Source: Candidatus Uabimicrobium amorphum | Lineage (GTDB): Bacteria > Planctomycetota > Uabimicrobiia > Uabimicrobiales > Uabimicrobiaceae | DNA: 64,000 nucleotides | Assembly: GCF_009002475.1 (NCBI RefSeq) | Contig: NZ_AP019860.1 | Span: 1,426,001-1,490,000 of the forward strand | Direction of reading: 5' to 3' | Shown: positions 59,122 through 64,000 of the stretch, piece after piece | How the letters are laid out: every line of letters starts with the position of its first letter | Numbering within the stretch: position 1 is the stretch's first letter | The notes under the pieces: generated by a model | What the model was told of the DNA's origin: nothing | What the model saw: the letters and a program-made list of their open reading frames with translations, nothing else | The model's database searches: none | Made by a program: the position numbers and the translations under genes

Positions 59122-59549
59122 ACGACTAACTTTCCATAAAGATGTATAGTGATTTGTTATTATTGATTAGATTTAATGAGTCTGTATCTAAATTGTACAG
59201 ATATACAATCCAATATCAAAATATTTTAGACTTTACTTGAAAAGAATGTTTACATAAGTAAAAGTTTAAGAAGATAATATGATCTTAATTCAAAGATAGC
59301 TTTAGCATACTATACTATAACATTCTTAATCATAAATGTAAATAATGTTTTTTGGTAAGAAAATTCCATTTAAGTATGGTACTATAGGAATCTCAAACAA
59401 TTTGTCAAGTTTAAAATGCAAAACAAAGCGATACTTAATTTCGTTCGCGCCAAATATTATTGAATCTCAGAAGGGAGATGAGGGACCTAGATGTTCTTTC
59501 TCTACAGAATAGGCAATATCATACATTACAATCCCTCGCTATAAAAACG
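59122..59549. other. Divergent intergenic region, AT-rich
   Basis: This 428-base gap separates the kinase and NPCBM genes. On the plus strand TTCAAA (59289) and TATACT (59311) are 16 bases apart and could be a promoter. An AAGGGAG at 59471 abuts an in-frame ATG at 59478 that would lengthen the next protein. No RNA gene or stable long stem is seen. Confidence 0.45.
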
Positions 59550-60746
59550 ATGAAGTATACACTATTTTTTGTCATGTCGTGCTTGTGCATTGTACAACTA
59601 AATGCCAATTTTGAAATTTCTACCTTGGGCAACAAAACCTATACAGGAAATATTATAAAGTTTGATAAAAATAGACAACAAATATCTTTCTCTACCACGG
59701 GTAACCAAGTGGTGAATATTTTTTGCCAAGATATTATAAAAATAGAGAACACCGCTAGTTTGACAAAAGTCAACGGTACTGAAAAAATAGTATTGAGTGA
59801 TTCGTCTGTACTTTACGGTAAAATTACAGACGGCTCCTCTCAAGCAATCGGTGTTCAGACAAATCTACTTGAATTCAAAGATATTGACCTAATGTATATA
59901 AAAGATATCTACTTTGACGGTTCTGCAACACAAGGACCTGCCAACTCCTCAGAAAATGACGTTTTATACTTCAAGTCTGGTGACGTCATGAGAGGCATTA
60001 TTGAACAATTTGGTCAAGACTTTGTTGAAATTGAGCACGAGCAACTCGGAAAACGTAAAGAATTATTTAGCAAACTAAACAGAGTAAGTTTTGCGGCATT
60101 AGAGCCTTTAGAAAAACAAGAATTTTCAACGAACATTGTTGGGTTTGACAATAGTAACCTTTCTGGAAACATTGAAGACATCAATGGTGGTATTATTTCC
60201 CTAAAAACGGTCATGCAAGACACTTTACGTATTCCCCTTAGCAAAGTACGCTTTATGTTTTTTAAAAACGGACGTTTTGTTTATGTTTCGGACCTACCCG
60301 AAAAGAAACTGCGAACAAGATATGTTCCCTATTTTCCAAACATGAAAATAGACAACGTGGTCAAGCGCGACCAAAGTTATGGTGGTAAACCACTGCGCAT
60401 TCGTGGGCAACGTTTTTTCAAGGGTTTAGGGGTTATATCAAAAACAGAAATTAACCTACGCCTAAACGGTAAATTTAAAAAATTCCGTTGTTATGCCGGT
60501 GTTGATGATGAAATTGCGGAACGCTATAAAAAACAGAGTAACTTTCTTGGGGGAAGCGTGGTATTCCGTATTCTTCTCGATGGAAAAACCGCTTACCAGA
60601 GCAATATAGTGTATCACTTTTCAAAACCAATATCCATTGACCTGAATGTTGCCAATAAGAATAGCATGACTCTCGTTGTCGATTTTGGTGACAATGCACA
60701 CGTAAATGACTATGCGAATTGGGGAGATGCCATACTGGTGCGCTAA
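59550..60746 (+). CDS. Secreted NPCBM-domain protein
   Basis: I start at ATG 59550 because it opens a signal peptide (MKYTLFFVMSCLCIVQLNA). The ORF continues upstream to 59460 and ATG 59478 has a nearer ribosome site, so the start is uncertain. The mature protein has repeated small beta units of the type SGDVMRGIIEQFGQDFVEIE. A C-terminal NPCBM module (about residues 260-398) follows, with RIRGQRFFKGLGVISKTEINLRL, FRCYAGVDDEI, VVFRILLDGK and WGDAILVR. NPCBM is a putative carbohydrate-binding module frequent in planctomycetes. It is probably periplasmic or on the surface. The stop overlaps the next start (TAATG). Confidence 0.82.
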   Translation: MKYTLFFVMSCLCIVQLNANFEISTLGNKTYTGNIIKFDKNRQQISFSTTGNQVVNIFCQDIIKIENTASLTKVNGTEKIVLSDSSVLYGKITDGSSQAIGVQTNLLEFKDIDLMYIKDIYFDGSATQGPANSSENDVLYFKSGDVMRGIIEQFGQDFVEIEHEQLGKRKELFSKLNRVSFAALEPLEKQEFSTNIVGFDNSNLSGNIEDINGGIISLKTVMQDTLRIPLSKVRFMFFKNGRFVYVSDLPEKKLRTRYVPYFPNMKIDNVVKRDQSYGGKPLRIRGQRFFKGLGVISKTEINLRLNGKFKKFRCYAGVDDEIAERYKKQSNFLGGSVVFRILLDGKTAYQSNIVYHFSKPISIDLNVANKNSMTLVVDFGDNAHVNDYANWGDAILVR

Positions 60747-61048
60747 TGACAGTAGAAAAATGGATACAACTCATCACCGGTTTTATTTCGGGAATCATGC
60801 TCGCATGTATTTTTTTAGCGATACAAGGGGTGTTTTTCTATCTAACGAATACTTTCATGTCTAGCGACTACCTTGTGATACGAATTTTATCGTGGTTGTT
60901 GGATATCTGTAATGGATTGTTGTATTTGTTGGTCTTTTTTGTGGTATTTCATAGTTTACGCAAAAACAAAAAGCTGGCAGTTGTTGTTGCAAATGTGGTT
61001 TTGCTTGGAACTAGTCTTTTGTATTTATCATGGTGGATTTTTTACTGA
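60746..61048 (+). CDS. Small membrane protein coupled to the NPCBM gene
   Basis: The ATG at 60746 shares its A with the TAA stop of the NPCBM gene, so translation is coupled. The 100-residue product has three hydrophobic helices (LITGFISGIMLACIFLAIQG, IRILSWLLDICNGLLYLLVF, VVVANVVLLGTSLLYLSWWI) separated by a basic loop RKNKK. No family is recognised. The longer frame from 60719 lies within the upstream gene. Confidence 0.7.
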   Translation: MTVEKWIQLITGFISGIMLACIFLAIQGVFFYLTNTFMSSDYLVIRILSWLLDICNGLLYLLVFFVVFHSLRKNKKLAVVVANVVLLGTSLLYLSWWIFY

Positions 61049-61063
61049 TCCTGAACCGATCCT

Positions 61064-61089
61064 GATCCCGAAAAGTCGTGAGCGGGATC
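61064..61089. terminator. Short stem-loop between convergent genes
   Basis: GATCCCG (61064-61070) pairs with CGGGATC (61083-61089). It lies between the small membrane protein and DUF1990 stops. There is no T run, so termination is a guess from position. Confidence 0.4.
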
Positions 61090-61112
61090 GGATTCGAGAT
61101 CGAAATAGAGCA

Positions 61113-61700
61113 CTAATCCACTTTGCTATTGCGCAATATTGATTGAAGAGTATCACGAAAAAAACGTTTTTGTAAACAACGCATTACTGGGTAACCACAC
61201 TTTGTCAAAAAATGGCCCGATCGAGAAATGGCACAAACCTCGTAGTAAACACTATCGCTATTATGATCCCACTCTATGAGAAATTTTTCTTCACCTATTT
61301 CTGGGTGGTCTTGTACGGTGCCAAAACCAAATCCAAATAGACTTTTGTTGTTGTTAGTTTCGTCTATGGTGTAAACAATACGACATGGAATGGCGCTAAA
61401 CCATATACCGAATAGCTTAATAAATGTAACGCTAACCTCTCCTTCTTGTATAGGAGCAACAGGCCGGTGTACATCCATCCATCCTAAATCGTACATCTTC
61501 CAATTTTGTATCGCGCACTTTGCTTTGTCAAATGTACTTTCTCCCTTGCCCAACAATATACGATGCTTGTCTTTGTTGTAACCGGGAGGTACTTGCTCAA
61601 AACGCGTGCAACCAATCTCTGTATAGGTAAGTGGTTTACTGCGCCATTCTTCAATAAGTTTTGGCATTTTTTTCGCACTAGGGCGTAGTATATGTAACAT
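61113..61700 (-). CDS. DUF1990 family protein
   Basis: The 195 residues follow the DUF1990 pattern: KPLTYTEIGCTRFEQVPPGY, RILLGKGESTFDKAKCAIQNWKMYDLGWMDV, a central CRIVYTIDE, FGFGFGTVQDHPEIGEEKFLIEW, and a C-terminal GYPVMRCLQKRF. The family's function is unknown. The gene follows the small anchored protein by 15 bases on the minus strand. Length is typical for the family. Confidence 0.85.
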   Translation of the reverse strand: MLHILRPSAKKMPKLIEEWRSKPLTYTEIGCTRFEQVPPGYNKDKHRILLGKGESTFDKAKCAIQNWKMYDLGWMDVHRPVAPIQEGEVSVTFIKLFGIWFSAIPCRIVYTIDETNNNKSLFGFGFGTVQDHPEIGEEKFLIEWDHNSDSVYYEVCAISRSGHFLTKCGYPVMRCLQKRFFRDTLQSILRNSKVD

Positions 61701-61715
61701 TTTTATTTTGTGAGA

Positions 61716-61910
61716 TTACAGCCACACAACCTCTCCATATTCGTCTACATAGTAATTTCCTACAATAACATGACCTTGATCTTTTTTGGAAATCAATGAA
61801 TAGACTTGATGATTTTTGGCATTCTGTGCCTGATCAAAACGTTTTTTCTCGTTAAGTAAGAATAGTCCACTTATGAATATTAGTATTGCGATAATAAACT
61901 TATGAAACAT
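61716..61910 (-). CDS. Small membrane-anchored protein
   Basis: This 64-residue ORF begins with a membrane helix (FHKFIIAILIFISGLFLL) followed by a charged segment and a beta-rich tail (GHVIVGNYYVDEYGEVVWL). AAGGAAG precedes the ATG at proper distance, and it is 15 bases before the DUF1990 start, so a coupled pair is likely. No family is known. Confidence 0.6.
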   Translation of the reverse strand: MFHKFIIAILIFISGLFLLNEKKRFDQAQNAKNHQVYSLISKKDQGHVIVGNYYVDEYGEVVWL

Positions 61911-62029
61911 AATTTTCTTCCTTAGTTAATATGAAATGTTTAGTATTGCGATTAAAAAATTAGGATTATGTATAGGAGTACGTATTTCTATCAAAAATGT
62001 TTGCTAAAATAACTACGAATGGAAAAAAA

Positions 62030-64000
62030 ATGCAAAAAATACTGATGATAGTTTTTTTACTGTTGGGTGGCTGTTACCACAACGTGAAAAACACAATGAA
62101 TGAAATGCCCGTTGTTGGAGCGATTACTCACAGTAGTTTTTCACTGACTTCAGATATATACGAAGGTACGCAATATTTACTGGATGTTCCCTATGAGTTT
62201 GTTCGCGATATGATTACGGCGATGGGTATAGAAGCATATGTTCGTACGTTACCACTAAAAAAAGATGTTGTAACGCGTATCGTCACACGCTTGCGCAATC
62301 CGCGGTATTCCGCAAAGCTTTTGGCGTTTATATTATTTCTAAAAGATCAATATACATCACAAAATGATATCCAAAAATTTTCGCAGTACGCGAAACAATA
62401 TGAGTTTGACAAAATAGTTGGTAGTGCTTCTACTACAGAAGTTGCTCATCAAGGAGAGAAAGAAGAAAAAGAAGAGAAAAAAAATACACTCACACAGACA
62501 GAGCTTATCGTAAAAGGATTACAAATATACGACAGTATATTTTTGCAAAATGAAAGTATCATCGATGAAAAATTACAGAGTACATACTCATATCTCACCA
62601 AGAAAGATCAAAAATTAATTACGCGTACGCAAACGTTTATTATTGATTTATTGACTAAGGTCGCAAATGCTATGGAGGAGGGGGAATACAAAGAATTGGT
62701 ACTGAGTATTCTTCGTCATAAAAATAAACGCGAAGCATTGACAATTTCGGTGATAGATTTACTACGGATGATGGTACTGAAAAACTACCGGATGTTTACA
62801 CAGAAATATCATCGTAAAGAGCGTTTTCATAAGTGGTTGACTCAAGCATTGACCGAAGAAATGAAGTCGTCCACAGACGGTGCGTTGATTCAATTTTTGC
62901 AAAACGAGAATACGAATAAGCGCTACGCGATGCACATTGTTGTGGATGGTTTACAGGGACTACTGATGAAAAGTCTGGTCGAAGCTCATTCATCGCAAAA
63001 CCCATTTATTCAATCGTTGTATGACATGCACAAAAATCAACAACAATACAAATACCCTCAAGAAAATTTGCAACCAATCACCACAGAACAAAATTTTAAA
63101 TTTTTATATCATATTGCCAAAAAAGATTTTAGTGAACCACGCTATTTACCATTTTTTCGTTCGCTGTATAAAGAAAAAACCATTTCACTCCAAGGGCTAG
63201 CAACAACACCAACCATTAGCGTTCGCAACCTTCCTATGGTTAAAACGGGCGCAGAGGTTGCGGGCAAAAAAGCAACGGGAATGCCCAACTTTCATTTTGT
63301 CGATCGTAAGATAGACCGCGGATACTACTTTTATGGCAACGATGCTTTGCTACTGGAAAAAATTACCAGTGACAACGGTCTGCAAACGATGTTTCAACGT
63401 CTAAGTTCTTTGAATAACATAAATTATTATGCTCAATATGATTGGTGGACACAAACCTCTTATGACTCATTCGTAAATCTTGCAAAAGGCGAGATTGATC
63501 GCGATTTTGGGGAAGTATTGCTTTTGGGGGATTTACAAAAACGCGCCGAAGCAGAGCGCGAACTTCGAAAAATACGCACCACAATTATTGAAAGTATACG
63601 TAAGTTGAAAAAACAATTGCAAATAAACGTTTTAAAGCAATATGGTCTTAAAAGTGATCTGCGGCGTTTATTGTTAACACTTGCAACAAAAAATGATGAA
63701 GGTATCCCACAATACGCACTCTACTACAATCCGTGGCCAGACCATTTCGCACATTTTGTGGGACCGTTTAGCGATGAGATTCTTTCGATGACCGGAGAAC
63801 TCAATCGACTCGATTATTGGCTGGGAAAGATTTCAGATGTTTACAAGGATTTGGGGATATACGAGCGTACGTTGTTTGCAATGGCCGGAGATCATGGTCT
63901 TACACCTGTATTCTACTTCTTAAATCCCGAAAAGGAAGTTTTTGAGAAACTCGCCAGTGATTTACAGACATCCATTCGCGTAAAAAAGCTTTCTTCTGAT
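62030..64000 (+). CDS. Lipoprotein of the type I phosphodiesterase/alkaline phosphatase superfamily (3' end outside window)
   Basis: The frame opens at ATG 62030 with a lipoprotein signal (MQKILMIVFLLLGGC) and stays open to the window end (657 codons), so the C-terminus is missing. The first 290 residues are helical and unrecognised. From about residue 300 HIVVDGLQGLLM provides the first metal-site Asp of the type I phosphodiesterase/nucleotide pyrophosphatase fold. MPNFHFVDRK follows near 418, PDHFAHFVGPFSDEI near 568 and AGDHGLTPV near 621, the last two holding further metal ligands. It may act on phosphodiesters or sulfates at the cell surface. No ribosome site is strong; GGA lies 7 bases upstream. 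Confidence 0.8.
   Translation, partial: MQKILMIVFLLLGGCYHNVKNTMNEMPVVGAITHSSFSLTSDIYEGTQYLLDVPYEFVRDMITAMGIEAYVRTLPLKKDVVTRIVTRLRNPRYSAKLLAFILFLKDQYTSQNDIQKFSQYAKQYEFDKIVGSASTTEVAHQGEKEEKEEKKNTLTQTELIVKGLQIYDSIFLQNESIIDEKLQSTYSYLTKKDQKLITRTQTFIIDLLTKVANAMEEGEYKELVLSILRHKNKREALTISVIDLLRMMVLKNYRMFTQKYHRKERFHKWLTQALTEEMKSSTDGALIQFLQNENTNKRYAMHIVVDGLQGLLMKSLVEAHSSQNPFIQSLYDMHKNQQQYKYPQENLQPITTEQNFKFLYHIAKKDFSEPRYLPFFRSLYKEKTISLQGLATTPTISVRNLPMVKTGAEVAGKKATGMPNFHFVDRKIDRGYYFYGNDALLLEKITSDNGLQTMFQRLSSLNNINYYAQYDWWTQTSYDSFVNLAKGEIDRDFGEVLLLGDLQKRAEAERELRKIRTTIIESIRKLKKQLQINVLKQYGLKSDLRRLLLTLATKNDEGIPQYALYYNPWPDHFAHFVGPFSDEILSMTGELNRLDYWLGKISDVYKDLGIYERTLFAMAGDHGLTPVFYFLNPEKEVFEKLASDLQTSIRVKKLSSD

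Noticed and set aside
1-64000. tRNA or rRNA genes
   Set aside because: No GTTCGANTCC-type T-loop with matching acceptor stems or rRNA-like conserved blocks was found by eye; a tRNAscan-SE run would settle it.

Overview
The window reads as one stretch of a bacterial chromosome from an AT-rich, Gram-negative-type organism. It has lipoproteins, a TolC-family outer-membrane protein, type IV pilus/type II secretion parts and cytoplasmic housekeeping genes on both strands. Four Hanks-type Ser/Thr kinases, two of them fused to HEAT or TPR repeats, occur alongside LRR, LRV, HEAT and TPR proteins, an NPCBM-domain protein and a giant GspK-like protein. This mix suggests a planctomycete, perhaps of the Uabimicrobium type; that placement is inference because no rRNA or tRNA gene is visible. 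Both ends cut a gene: a GNAT acetyltransferase on the left and a phosphodiesterase-family lipoprotein on the right.

Layout. 1-6.6 kb: GNAT and methyltransferase genes, facing a two-gene minus-strand unit (giant GspK-like protein plus an exported coiled-coil protein) and a small TPR-like gene. 6.6-14.5 kb: a pRiA4b ORF-3-domain protein, then a pilus/secretion motor block (PilB/GspE, PilT, a second PilB/GspE, PilC/GspF) closed by a 14-bp stem-loop. 14.6-19.8 kb: NlpC/P60 hydrolase, LRV lipoprotein, Mn-type superoxide dismutase with its own promoter, leader hairpin and terminator, ALDH7-type dehydrogenase, and RdgC split over two genes. 20-21.9 kb: metallo-beta-lactamase-fold protein, acidic TPR protein, small zinc-ribbon-like protein. 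21.9-24.9 kb: an inverted-repeat intergenic element and a minus-strand operon (M29 aminopeptidase, thioesterase, UbiA prenyltransferase). The operon ends in a 72-residue SelW/Rdx-family selenoprotein with an in-frame UGA, which ordinary ORF calling misses.

25-34.5 kb: tandem kinase genes, the second with a long HEAT array; palindromes; then MutA-type mutase subunit, a kinase-phosphoesterase with a decayed phosphatase site, and MurL. 35-40.4 kb: divergent ygeY and ygeW, an LRR protein and a small unknown. 40.4-48.2 kb, minus strand: mutS, nifS-type desulfurase, a TolC-family gene and a TPR/HEAT lipoprotein. 48.3-57 kb: gpsA, exported Xaa-Pro aminopeptidase, transmembrane kinase-TPR-HEAT receptor, GT-C glycosyltransferase. 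56.6-64 kb: a two-gene unit of kinase plus tandem-repeat protein, an NPCBM protein with a small membrane partner, DUF1990, and the truncated lipoprotein.

Themes. Selenium is the strongest: the SelW-like selenoprotein sits about 13 kb from ygeY/ygeW, whose relatives are linked to selenium-dependent hydroxylase clusters. A second theme is enzyme folds with lost catalytic residues, including a phosphoesterase and a possible MA-type peptidase. A third is a family of short intergenic hairpins sharing a CC-ACA-GG tip.
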